Part shown: positions 49,795-60,600 of the stretch, in pieces
Position numbering within the stretch: position 1 is the stretch's first letter
How the letters are laid out: every line of letters begins with the position of its first letter
Source of the DNA: Streptomyces africanus
GTDB lineage: Bacteria > Actinomycetota > Actinomycetes > Streptomycetales > Streptomycetaceae
DNA: 64,000 nucleotides
Direction: 5' to 3'
NCBI RefSeq assembly: GCF_002150735.1
Contig: NZ_MUKA01000021.1
Coordinates: 1-64,000, forward strand
Made by a program: the position numbers and the translations under genes
The notes under the pieces: model-generated
The model's input: the letters and a program-made list of their open reading frames with translations, nothing else
The model's database searches: none
Told to the model about the DNA's origin: nothing

Positions 49795-51798
49795 TCACCC
49801 CCGCTGCGGCGGGATCAACGCTGACGCGGGGGCCAGTTCCCGGCCGCCGTCCCGGTCGTCGGGGAGCGCCGCGTCGTGCCCCGGCGTGTCGTCCCGTATC
49901 AGGTTCTCGCGGATGAGGACGGCCGCGGTGGCGCCGCCGCTCTCCGAGGGGCGCAGTTCGACTCTCAGGCCCTGCCGGGCGGCGATGCGGTTGACCACGA
50001 AGAGGCCGATCTGCTTGGCGTCGAGCAGGTCGATGTTCTCGGACTGGATCTTGCGGTTGGCCTCGGCCATCGCCTCCTCGTTCATGCCGAAGCCGCTGTC
50101 CTCGATCTCGATGAGGAGGCCGTCGCGCAGCCGGGCGGCCCGCAGCCGGACCTGGGTGCTGGGCGGTGAGAACGAGGCCGCGTTCTCGACGAGTTCGGCG
50201 AGCAGGTGGATGACGTCGGCGACGGAGCCGCCGTTGACGGAGACGCGCGGTACGGGCCAGAGCTGGACCCGGCCCGGCTGCTCGATCTCCGCGACGGCGG
50301 CCCGCAGGACGTCATCCAGCGGGATGGGGTCGCGCCAGCCGCGTCCGGGTGCGATGCCGGACAGGATGAGCAGGCTCTCGGAGTGGCGCCGCATCCGGGT
50401 GGCGAGGTAGTCGACCTGGTACAGCTCCTGCACCTCGGCCGGGTCGCGCGGGCGCTGCTCCAGCTGGTGGAGCAGGTCGAGCTGGCGGTGCAGCAGCACC
50501 TGGCCGCGGCGGGCGATGCTGACGTACACCCCGGAGATGCCGCTTTGCAGTTCGGCGCGCTCGGAGGCGGCCTTGAGCGCGGCCCGCTGTACGGCGGTGA
50601 GTGCGGTGCCCACCTGGGCGAGTTCGTCGCCGACGAGGCGGCGCATCGGGGCCTCGGCGTCGATGTCCACGCCGTGCCCGGCGTGCAGTCTGCGCATGGC
50701 CTGCGGCAACCGGCGCCCGGCGACCTCCAGGGCGGAGTTGCGCAGGTCGAGCAGTTCGACGATGAGTCCGCGGCCGACGCCCACGGACACCAGCAGCGAC
50801 AGCAGCACACCCATCAGACCGAGGATGACGGCGATGCCCGAGGCGCCCAGCGTGTCCCAGCCGAACGGGTTCGCCTGGGCCGTGGCGCCCGTGCCGGCGT
50901 CCGCCTGGGCCTCGGCGAGGTCCTTCAGCACGGTGTCGGCGCCCGTGTCCCAGTCCTTCAGGAAGCCGGCGGAGACGACCTGGGCGCCGGGTCCGGCGCT
51001 GCGCACCCGGTCCTCGCCCGCCGCGAGCCCGTCGTAACTCTGGCTGGTCAGCACCTCGTTGTACACGGCCCGGTGGGCCGGCTTCAGGTCGGCGACCGCG
51101 GGCTTCAGCAGCTCCCGCTGGGTGGCGACGGCCCCGACGAACAGCGTGTACTGCTCCGTGGTGAGCTTTCCCGCCCCGCTCCCCGCGGCGAGGAGGGACT
51201 GTTCCTGGGCCACCGCCTCGCGGGCGCGGGCGAGTTCCAGGACGACCCGGGCCTCTGATGCGGCGTGAGTGCCGTTCTCCCCGGTGAGCGCGCCGGTGAC
51301 GGCGAAGGCGTCCTCGATGATGGTCGAGTACCCCGTGAAGGCCTTCTGAGCGGCGCCCTTCGCCTCGGTCTTCGCGCGCAGCGCCGTGAGCCCGCGCGTG
51401 TCGGCTTCCAGGCGGTCGATGCGGGCGGGCAGGCCCGCGTCGAGGAGCGCGGAGTCCGCGGCGGCGGCGTCGGCGCCCTGACGGAAGGCGGCGGCGGCCT
51501 CGTCGGTGGCCTTCCGGGCCTCCTCGACCGTGTCGCGCCCGGCCGGGTCCGGCGCGGCGGCGTGGCGGGTGACGGCGGTCCGCTCAGCCTGCAACGCGAT
51601 GACGAACTCGTCGAGGGGGGCGAGGAGTTCGGCGTTGACGTCCTTGACCCGCTCGGTGTCGCCGATGCTGGAGGCCGTCGTCACCGCGGCGAAGCCCCAC
51701 AGGGCCATGAGGGACACGATGGGCAGCATGAGCAGGGCGACGATCTTGGCCCGGACCGATCGGGGGCGCAGCCGTTCCCTTGCACGGGTGACAGGCAT
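49795..51798 (-). CDS. Nitrate/nitrite-sensor-type histidine kinase
   Basis: A 667-residue membrane protein. Helix 1 (KIVALLMLPIVSLMALWGFA), an outside helical NIT-like domain of ~280 residues rich in Ala, a second helix (GIAVILGLMGVLLSLLVSVG), a HAMP region, a long helical stretch and an HATPase domain (HLLAELVENAASFSPPSTQV, IEDSGFGMNEEAMAEANRKI, GLFVVNRIAARQGLRVEL). No typical phosphoacceptor H-box is seen, as in CvnA-type kinases of Streptomyces conservons. It follows the MHYT gene by 49 bases. No iron box precedes it. It separates cchJ from the exporter and NRPS genes. Confidence 0.85.
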   Translation of the reverse strand: MPVTRARERLRPRSVRAKIVALLMLPIVSLMALWGFAAVTTASSIGDTERVKDVNAELLAPLDEFVIALQAERTAVTRHAAAPDPAGRDTVEEARKATDEAAAAFRQGADAAAADSALLDAGLPARIDRLEADTRGLTALRAKTEAKGAAQKAFTGYSTIIEDAFAVTGALTGENGTHAASEARVVLELARAREAVAQEQSLLAAGSGAGKLTTEQYTLFVGAVATQRELLKPAVADLKPAHRAVYNEVLTSQSYDGLAAGEDRVRSAGPGAQVVSAGFLKDWDTGADTVLKDLAEAQADAGTGATAQANPFGWDTLGASGIAVILGLMGVLLSLLVSVGVGRGLIVELLDLRNSALEVAGRRLPQAMRRLHAGHGVDIDAEAPMRRLVGDELAQVGTALTAVQRAALKAASERAELQSGISGVYVSIARRGQVLLHRQLDLLHQLEQRPRDPAEVQELYQVDYLATRMRRHSESLLILSGIAPGRGWRDPIPLDDVLRAAVAEIEQPGRVQLWPVPRVSVNGGSVADVIHLLAELVENAASFSPPSTQVRLRAARLRDGLLIEIEDSGFGMNEEAMAEANRKIQSENIDLLDAKQIGLFVVNRIAARQGLRVELRPSESGGATAAVLIRENLIRDDTPGHDAALPDDRDGGRELAPASALIPPQRG

Positions 51799-51847
51799 GG
51801 GCTACCTCTTCGACGGTGTGTGCTGTGCGGCTCTGCGGACGTACGGC

Positions 51848-52669
51848 TCAGACGGTCGTGGTCGCAGTGGGGGCGGGGGCGGGCGTGGTGGCGGTCGCGG
51901 TGGAGAGCTCGACCTCGCGCAACAGTTCGGCGGCGACGGACTCGGCGCGCTTGCCGGTCGGGGAGAGCGCGACGTACGCGGAGGCGAGGAAGAGGAACGA
52001 GCCGAGCACGACGGCGAGCGGGAAGAGGAACTCGGTGGCCGTGGCCCCGGGCAGTTCCGCGCTGCTGGGCGTGAGGCTGACGCGGACGGCGTACATGGCG
52101 GTGTAGTGCATGCTGCTGACCGCGAGTCCCATGACGAGCGCGGCGACGGCTGCGAGGGCGGGGCCGCGCACGATGAGGGTGAGGGTGAGCGCGGCGGTCG
52201 CGGCGACGACGGCGATCGCGACGGAGGCGAAGACGAGGAACGGGTCGTAGTCGATGCTGCCGTGCAGATTGAGCGCGGCCATGCCGGCGTAGTGCATGGC
52301 GGCGACGCCCAGTCCGGTGCCGAGCCCGCCGAGCGCCACCGACGTGATGCGTGAACGCCCGTACCCGGCGGTGAAGACGCCGGCGCTGACGACGACGATG
52401 GCCATGACGAGGCTGAGCACGGTGAGCGGAACGTCGTAGCGGATGGGGGTGCCCTCGACACTGAAGCCCATCATCGCGACGAAGTGCATGGTCCAGATGC
52501 CGGAGCCGATCGCGAACGAGGCCAGCACCAGCCAGTTCCGTTTCGAGGCGCCGTCGGCATCCAGGGCCCTGACCGTGCACCGCAGGCCGAGCGCCGAGCC
52601 GACGCAGGCCATGACGTAGGAGAGGACGGGGGTGACCCATCCGGCGCTGAAGTGGTCCATGTGCCCCAC
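51848..52669 (-). CDS. MHYT-domain membrane protein
   Basis: A 273-residue protein with seven membrane helices and three MHYT-type motifs: GIWTMHFVAMMGFS, AAMHYAGMAALN and SSMHYTAMYAV. The Met and His residues are proposed to bind a metal (copper) that senses O2, CO or NO. There is no attached output domain. The GTG at 52669 follows GAGAGGGG; the ATG at 52660 is an alternative. It is co-directional with the NIT-type kinase downstream, so both may form a gas/nitrogen-oxide sensing unit placed inside the siderophore locus. Confidence 0.88.
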   Translation of the reverse strand: MGHMDHFSAGWVTPVLSYVMACVGSALGLRCTVRALDADGASKRNWLVLASFAIGSGIWTMHFVAMMGFSVEGTPIRYDVPLTVLSLVMAIVVVSAGVFTAGYGRSRITSVALGGLGTGLGVAAMHYAGMAALNLHGSIDYDPFLVFASVAIAVVAATAALTLTLIVRGPALAAVAALVMGLAVSSMHYTAMYAVRVSLTPSSAELPGATATEFLFPLAVVLGSFLFLASAYVALSPTGKRAESVAAELLREVELSTATATTPAPAPTATTTV

Positions 52670-52994
52670 GGGAAACCCCTCTCGCCCGCCGGGCGGGGAG
52701 CTCAGCGCGCACGTGAGTACCGCCGGTAAGAGAGACCCGGGGGAACGAGATCGCGCCACTGCCTACCGGAGGTCGGTGAGGATTAAAGTACTGCGGTGTG
52801 TGTTACGGGCGTGTTTGCACGCAAGTGCTTCACATATTCCTTACACGGCCTGTACTTTCACCGTCGATCGCCTCGTCGCTGCCGCGCGCCACCGAAGCGG
52901 CCGGCACCTGGCGCAGCGGAACGTCAGGGGACGACAGCGCTCCGTACAGCGCGTGCGTGGCCGAAAAGTGTTCAGGAAGCGGTCACTACGTGGG
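52670..52994. other. 325-bp gap with an AT-richer promoter-like segment
   Basis: No coding sequence was recognised. An AT-richer stretch (about 52780-52860, including ATTAAAGTACTG and CACATATTCCTTACACGG) could be the promoter of the MHYT/kinase unit. TTTGCACGCAAG forms a small inverted repeat. No iron box was found here. Confidence 0.4.
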
Positions 52995-54695
52995 TCACCG
53001 GGCCACGGCCAGGCAGTAGTTCTCGTCCGTGGCCAGGAGGTTGCGGTGTGTGTCCTCCGCCGTGACGACTCCGTCGTCCAGGACGAGGACCCGGTCGGCG
53101 GCGTCCAGGAGGGCCGGGCTGCTGGTGAGGACGATGGTGGTGCGGCCCCGGCGCAGCTTCGCCACGTTGCGGGCGATGAGCTGTTCCGTGACCGCGTCGA
53201 CGGCCGTCGTCGGGTCGTGCAGGACGAGGACGTCGCTGTCGGCGGCCAGGGCGCGGGCCAGGGAGAGCCGTTGGCGCTGTCCCCCGGAGAGGTTCGCGCC
53301 GCGGTCGCGGACGGCGTAGTCGAGGCCCTCGCGGTGCAGGGCGACGACATCGGTCAGCATGGACGCCTCGACGGCGTCGGGGACCATGCGGCTGGTGCCC
53401 GACGGGTCGATGTTCGAGCGGAGCGTCCCCGCGAAGATCTCCCCGTCGTACGGGTTCACCAGCACGTGCTCGCGGACCGCCTCGACGGACAGGTCCGCGA
53501 GGTCCCGGCCGCCGACCCGTACCGTTCCCTCGTACGCGCCGGGCGGGACGTTCACGGCCAGGATCGACGCGAGGTCGGCCGCCGCGCGCGGCTGGTAGGC
53601 GGCGATCGCCACGAACTCTCCCGCGGACACCTGGAACTTCAGCTTGCGCAGGGTTCCGTACTCGACGCAGTCGAGCTCCACGTCCCCGTTCTCGGCCGGG
53701 CGTTCGGATCCCGGCGTCATCACCGGTGGCGCGGTCAGCACCAGCGCCATGCGCTCGGCCGAGGCGCGGGCCATCATCACGTACTTCGGCATCTCCGAGA
53801 ACAGCTTCAGCGGTTCCATGATGAACTGCGCCAGGCCGACGGCCATGACCAGTTCGCCGATGCTGATCCGGCCGTCGAACGCCAGCCGGCCGGCCAGCAG
53901 TGTCACGGCGCCGGCGAGCACCGCGTTGAGGGCCAGCGCGGTGCCCGCGTACGCGCCGTTCACCTTGGCGACGGTGATCGCCTGGACCTTCGCCTCCGTG
54001 CTGACCTTCCGGTAGGACCGGAACGCCGCATGGTTGCCGCCGAAGCCGTGCAGCGGGCGCAGACCGGTGATCAGGTCGGCGACCTTCGCGCCCGCCCGCG
54101 CCACCCGGGCCTGCTGTTCCTGGGTGCTGGTGCCGATCCGCCTGGACAGCACGCTCAGACAGGACAGGATCGCGACGGTTCCCACGATCACCAGCAGGCC
54201 GAGCCGGACGTCGGCCAGGCCGAGCGCGAGAGCCGCGACCACCACCGCGACCAGCGAACTGATCAGCAGCGGCACGACCTCGATGATGTCGGCGGTCTGG
54301 TCGGCGTCCTCGGTGGCGATGGTCAGCACCTCGCCGGACTTGAGGTCGACGTCCCTGGCGACCGGCTGGAGACCGCAGGCCGCGACCTTCACGCGCCAGC
54401 GGTGTGCCTCCGTCGTGTTGGCCTTCTGCAGGATGCGCATCCCGAACCGCCAGGACAGCGACACGGTCGTGATGATCACGGCCAGTACGGCGATCGAGAG
54501 GCCGAGCGCACCGAGGCCGCGGTCCCGCATCGTGTGCTCGACGATCAGGCCGAGCGCGATGGGGAAGGCCGTCTCGCCCGCCTGGTACAGGCCCATGAGG
54601 AGGGTGCCGCCGGCCATGGCGCCGACGTTGCGGCGCAGGGCGGCGCGGAGGATGTCGGACCCCGAGCGGGGCCGCTGCGTGTCAGGAGTTGTCAT
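52995..54695 (-). CDS. cchI: ABC exporter, fused permease-ATPase, with degenerate ATPase motifs (CchI-type)
   Basis: A 566-residue exporter half. An N-terminal six-helix domain (about 30-320) is followed by an ATPase domain with a normal signature ([18 protein letters not shown]). Elsewhere it is abnormal: the Walker A place reads [20 protein letters not shown] with no GxGK(S/T); Walker B reads [12 protein letters not shown] with His for Asp and Asp for Glu; the switch His is missing ([11 protein letters not shown]). The ATG at 54695 overlaps the NRPS 3' end by 14 bases. Position after the NRPS matches cchI of coelichelin clusters, thought to export the siderophore. Confidence 0.85.
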   Translation of the reverse strand: MTTPDTQRPRSGSDILRAALRRNVGAMAGGTLLMGLYQAGETAFPIALGLIVEHTMRDRGLGALGLSIAVLAVIITTVSLSWRFGMRILQKANTTEAHRWRVKVAACGLQPVARDVDLKSGEVLTIATEDADQTADIIEVVPLLISSLVAVVVAALALGLADVRLGLLVIVGTVAILSCLSVLSRRIGTSTQEQQARVARAGAKVADLITGLRPLHGFGGNHAAFRSYRKVSTEAKVQAITVAKVNGAYAGTALALNAVLAGAVTLLAGRLAFDGRISIGELVMAVGLAQFIMEPLKLFSEMPKYVMMARASAERMALVLTAPPVMTPGSERPAENGDVELDCVEYGTLRKLKFQVSAGEFVAIAAYQPRAAADLASILAVNVPPGAYEGTVRVGGRDLADLSVEAVREHVLVNPYDGEIFAGTLRSNIDPSGTSRMVPDAVEASMLTDVVALHREGLDYAVRDRGANLSGGQRQRLSLARALAADSDVLVLHDPTTAVDAVTEQLIARNVAKLRRGRTTIVLTSSPALLDAADRVLVLDDGVVTAEDTHRNLLATDENYCLAVAR

Positions 54696-57600
54696 CGAGG
54701 TGGCGGGCAATCGCTTCCGGGGTGCGCAGGGTGAACAGATCGCGGATCGTGATCACGGGACCGTACTCGCGGCGGAGCAGCCCGATCAGCCGCACCGCCA
54801 GCATGGAGTGTCCTCCGAGGGACACGAAGTCGCTCACCGCGCTCACCTCGTCGTCGTCCAGGTCCAGTGCCTCGGCGAAGTACTCGCACACCACGGTCTC
54901 GGTCTCGGTCGCGGGGCCCCGCTCCCCCGCCGTGGTCAGCGCGCCCAGCGGCTTGGCCTCCGGCAGCGCCTTGGTGTCAGCCTTCCCGTTCACCGTCAGC
55001 GGGATGCTGTCGACCTGGGCGTAGTGGGTGGGACGCAGGAAGTCCGGCAGCCCGGCGCCCACTTCGGCGGCGACCGTGGCCAGCTCCACGCCGTCCAGGA
55101 CCAGATAGGCGGCCAGCCGGTACGCGCCGTCGACCTGCGGGTCGGGCTGGGCGACGGCTGCGGCGAACCGCACCGCCGGGTGCGCGGCGAACTCGGCCTC
55201 CACCTCGCCGAGTTCGACGCGGTGCCCGCGGATCTTGACCTGCTGGTCGGTGCGGCCCAGGTACATCAGGTTGCCGTCGGGCCGACGGACCACCAGGTCC
55301 CCGGTGCGGTACATGCGCTCGCCGGGTTCCCCGAAGGGGCAGGCGACGAAGCGGTGCGCGGTCTGGGCGGGCTGCCCGAGATAGCCGCGGGCGATGCCGA
55401 TGCCCGCCACGTACAGCTCACCGGGGACGCCGTCCGGCAGCGGCCGCAGCCACGGGTCCAGGACGTGGACGTCGGTGTTGTCGATCGCCACGCCCACCAC
55501 GGGGTCCGCGCACTCGAAGGTGCCGACGCCGAGGGTGTTGATGGTGTACTCGGTGGGTCCGTACAGGTTGTAGCCGACCGTCCCCTCGGTCTCGGCGAGC
55601 CGCTGCCACAGCGTCGGGGTGACGGCCTCGCCTCCGAGCAGCACGAGCGGCGGCCGGCGTTCCGGGTCGTCGAGCAGGCCCTCGGCCACGAGCTGCTGTG
55701 CGTAGGTCGGGGTCACGTTGACGACGTCGATCCCGTGCTCCAGGCAGTACGCGACCAGCCTGGGCGCGTCGCGGCGCAACTCCTCGTCGCAGACGTGCAC
55801 TTCATGTCCGTCGGCGAGCCACAGCAGCTCCTCCCAGGACATGTCGAACGCGAACGACACGGTGTGCGCGATCCGGAAGACGCGGTGGCCGTGCTCCGCC
55901 AGCACCGGCTCGAAAATGCGGCGCTGATGGTTGATCAGCATGTTGGTGAGTCCGGCGTACTCGGTCACCACGCCCTTGGGCTTGCCGGTCGAGCCGGAGG
56001 TGTAGATCGTGTACGCGGGGTGCCGCAGACGGTCCGGGTCGTCCGGTGCGAACGTCACGTACGGCTCGGCCTCGGGCAGCGGGCGGTCCAGTTCGATCAG
56101 GCCGGCGTCCAGCGAGGCCAGCCGGGGTGACACGGCGCTCACCGTGAGGATGACCTCCGGGCGGGCGTCCTCGACGATCGCGGCGATGCGCTCGTCCGGG
56201 TGGTCCAGCTCCAGCGGCACGTATGCGGCGCCGACCCGCAGCACGGCGAACAGCGCCACGATCGAGTCGAGGGAGCGCGGGATCGCGAGACCCACGTTCG
56301 TCTCGGGGCCGATGCCCCGCCGGGCGAGCACACCCGCCACCGCGCGGCTGCGGTCCCGGAGTTCGGCGAACGTCATCCTCGAACCGTGGGAGACGAGCGC
56401 GATCCGCTCAGGTGCGCGGTCCGCCGCCTGGTCGAACCGGTCGACGACGGTGTCCGTGCCGACGTCCGTACGCTCGCCCCGGAAGGGCTCCGGCCCCAGA
56501 CCCCGCAGCGCGCCCACCGGCCCGGTCGACCGGGCCAGGTCCTCCAGCACGCGCAGGTAGTCGTCGAGGAGACGACGGGCGCCCGCGGTGTCCTCGTCGC
56601 GATACTCCAGCTTGACGGTGAGGCGGTCGCCGGGCGTGACGACCCAGGTGAACGGGTAGTGCGTGGAGTCGTCGGCCTGCACCGAGGTGATGCCGTGCCG
56701 GGCGTTCATCTCGGCGAAGGCGTCCATGTCCAGGAAGTTCTGGAGCACGAACAGGTTGTCGAACAGGGTGTCGTGTCCGCTGGCCCGCTGGATCTCGCCG
56801 AGTCCCAGGTGCTCGTGTTCCATCGCCTCGACCCGGGCCCTCTGCACGGCCGCGAGATACGCGCCGACCGTGTCGCCCGGCCGTGGCCGCGTCCACATCG
56901 GCACGGTGTTGAGCAGCACGCCGACGATGTCGGACAGCCCCTCGCCCTCGCGGCCGGAGACGGTCACGCCGAACACGGCGTCACTGCGGCCCGTGTGGGC
57001 GCCCAGGAGCAGGCCGAAGGCTCCGGTGAGCACGGAGTTCAGCGTGACGCCGTGCGTCCTGGCCGCCTCCCGCAGCAGGCCGGACTGTTCGGCCGACAGC
57101 GTGCGCACGAGCGCGCGTGGCAGGTCGTCCGAGAAGGTCGGCGCCGGTCCGGCGAGCAGTGTGGGGCCGGGGAGACCGGCCAGGTGCTCAGCCCAGAAGC
57201 GTTCCGAGACGGCGGAGTCCTTGGCGTCGATCGCCCGGGCGTAGCCCTCGAAGCCCGGCGTCGCCGGAACCGCGTCGAGCGGCTCCCCCTCGACGACCGC
57301 CTGGTAGGCGTCGAACAGGTCCCGCAGCACGATCTCCCGGGACCAGCCGTCCCACAACAGCAGGTGGTAGCTGAGCAGCAGGCCGTCGCGGCCGTCGGGC
57401 AGCCGCACCACGGTCAGCCGGATCAGCGGTGGCTCGCCCGGGTCGAACCCGGTGTCGCGGTCCCGGGCCCGCAGGGCGTCGACCCCGGCGTCCGTCGACA
57501 GCTCGACCGTGCGGACGTCGACCCGCCGGCCGGCCTTCAGGACCTGGACGGGGTTGCCGTCGGAGTCGGTCGTGAAACCGGCGCCCACCACCGGGTGCCG

Positions 57601-60600
57601 GGCGATCACGTACGCCATCGCCTCGGCCAGCGCGCCCGTGTCCAGTCGCCGGTCGAACGTGAACCAGCTCTGCGCCACGTAGTGCCCGGCCGAGCCCGCC
57701 ATCTGGGCCTGGAAGAACAGGCCTCGCTGGAGCGGTGTGACCGGTGCGGTGCGCTCGGCTGTCGTGGCGGCGTCCGCGATGCGCCGGAGGGCGCGGTACC
57801 AGTGCTCGGTGATCTCGTCGGGGATGCCCTCGGCGAGGGTGAACGCCGCGTGCAGGCTGCCGGTGCTCTCGTCGAGCCAGGCGTTGACCTCGACGGCGTA
57901 CGGGCTGCCCTGGTCGCCGCCGGTGAGGTGCACCGCCTGGGACTCGCTGCCCCGGCCGAGGTAGTTGAACAGCACCTGGGGGCGGGCGGTGCCGAGCAGG
58001 GGGGCCGTCTGCGGGTTGAGATACCTGAGCTGTCCGTAGGCGACGTGGGCACGCTCGTCCGGCTGGCGCTCGGCGACCTCGCGGGCGGCTGCGACGGGGT
58101 CGGTGTGCGCGGTGAGCCGTACCGGCGCGACGGCGGTGAACCAGCCGACCGTTCGGGTGTAGTCGTGGTGTTCCAGCACCGGGACCCGGCCGTGCCGCTC
58201 CAGGTCGATCGCGAGGTCGGTGGGCGAGGGCTGGATGCGGGTCAGCGCGGTGCGCAGGGCGCCGCAGAGCAGCTCGGTGAGGCCTACGCCGAGTGCGGCG
58301 GGGGCAGTACGTGTCAGGCGGTCGCTCACGTCGGGGGCGAGCACCATCGTGGTCTCGCGCAACTCCGCGACGGCGGGGAGGAGTTCGGGCGCCTCGAGCG
58401 TGGTGACCCAGCGTCCGAGGTCATCGACGGCCCGGGCCGACTGGAGGGTCAGTGCTTCGGCGTACTCGGCGTAGGACGTGGTCGGCGCGGCCAGAGGCTC
58501 ACCGCGCAGGGCCGTGGCCAGGTCGTCCAGCAGGATCAGCCAGGACACCGCGTCGACGGCGAGGTGGTGCACGGTGACGACCAGGGTGCGGGTCGCCTCC
58601 AGCCACGAGAAGGCGACGATCTCGCCCGACTCGGGGTCGAGCCGTCCGGCGGCGTTGTTCGCGGCGGTCGTGGCGTCGGTGGGCTCCCGTACGACGGTGA
58701 CTCGGCGGGCTGGTTCGGTGCGGAGGGTCCACACTCCGTGTGGGGTGTGGAGGCGCAGGCGCAGGGTGGGATGTGCGGCGACTACGGCGTTGGCTGCTCG
58801 TTCGACGTCGGCGAAGGAGCAGCACTCGGGGACCGCCAGTGTCCTGGCCTGGGCGAACCGGGTGAGTGCGCCGCCGAGTTCGCGTTGGCGCAGGATGATC
58901 GGGGTCGGGGGGAACGGGCCGTCCTCGCGGTGGGTGGGGGCGGCGGCTTGTGGTGTGCGCGTCGGCAGGTGCTCGGCGAGTGCGCGGGGGGTCTTGTGCA
59001 GGAACACGTCCCGGGGGGTGATCGGCAGGCCGAGTGTTCTGGCCCGGTTCACGACCGTGATGGCGATGATGCTGTCGCCTCCGGCGTGGAAGAAGTCGGT
59101 GTCGGCGGTCACGTGGGTGCCGGGCAGCGTCTCTGTGAAGATCTCGGTGAGTGCGGCTACGGCTGAGTTTTCGTCTGCGGGTGCGTCGTGGCTTGGCGCG
59201 CAGTTCCCCGCGCCCCCAAAGGCGCGCTTCTCCAAGGCCTTTCGGTCCAGCTTGCCGTTGACCGTCAGAGGTAGTGCTTCAACCGGCATGACCCGGCCCG
59301 GGACCATGTGCGCGGGCAGCTTCCCGGACAGTCGCTCGGCGAAGTCCCCCGGCACCCGGCCCACCACGTGCGCCACCAGGTGGTCGCCGGCGTCGGCCAC
59401 CGTCACGGCCACGTCGGTCACGCCGTCGAGTTCGCGGATCGCGGTCTCGACCTCGCCCAGTTCGATGCGGAAGCCCTTGAGCTGGACCTGGTCGTCGGCG
59501 CGGCCGACGAACTCCAGGTCGCCGTCCAGGGTGCGGCGGGCCAGGTCTCCCGTGTGGTACATGCGGGAGCCGTCACCCGCGAAGGGGTTCGCCACGAACC
59601 GGCCCGCGGTGAGCCCGGGCCTGCCCAGATAGCCGAGCGAGACCTGGTCGCCGGCGACGTAGATGGCGCCCACCCGGCCCGGCGGCACCGGGCGGAGCCG
59701 GTCGTCGAGGAGGTGGGTGACCAGGCCGGGCAGGGGGCCGCCGATCGGGCTGGCGTCGTCGCCGGGGACGAAGTCCTCCTCGGTCAGCACGCGGTGGGTG
59801 ACGTGGACGGTGGTCTCGGTGATGCCGTACATGTTGACCAGCTCGGGCGAGCCGGTGCCGTGCCGTTCGACCCAGCCGCGCAGCCGCCCGAGATCCAGCG
59901 CCTCCCCGCCGAAGATGATGCGGCGCAGGGCGGGCAGGGGCTCGCCGGCGTGCCGGTCGGCCTCGATGAACCGGTAGAAGGCGGACGGCGTCTGGTTGAG
60001 CACGGTCACCCCGCGCTCGCGGACCAGCCGGTGGAAGTCGACCGGGGAGCGGGTCAGCCCGTACTCCGGCACCAGCAGCTCACCGCCGTGCGCGAGCGCT
60101 CCCCACAGCTCCCAGACCGCGAAGTCGAAGGAGAAGGAGTGGAACTGCACCCAGACGTCGTGCGGGCCGAAGTCCATGTCGGGCTGGGTGTGGGCGAGCA
60201 GCGTCACCACGCTGGAGTGCGGGACGACGACGCCCTTGGGGCGGCCGGTCGATCCGGAGGTGTAGATCACGTAGGCGGGGTCGTGCCAACTGGCCCCGGG
60301 GGGCGGCTCGGTCGTGGCCTGCGGAAGGTCGTCGCCCTGGACGAGTACGCGGGCCTGTACGCCCGTACGGGCCAGGAGTTCCGTGAAGCGGTCCCGCTGC
60401 TCCCGGTCCACGAGGACGACCTGCGGAGCCGCGTCGGCGAGGATGTACTCCAGCCGTTCGTCCGGGTACGCCAGGTCCAGCGGTACGTACGCGCCGCCCG
60501 CGGTGACGATGGCGACCAGGGCGACGACCTGCTCGACGGACCGGGGGACGGCGACGGCGACCCGTCCGCCGGGGCCGACACCGGCCGCCCGCAGAGCCGA

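Noticed and set aside
54034-56130. Long plus-strand frame over the exporter and NRPS end
   Set aside because: Antisense shadow with Arg/Ser/Pro-rich composition and no motif.
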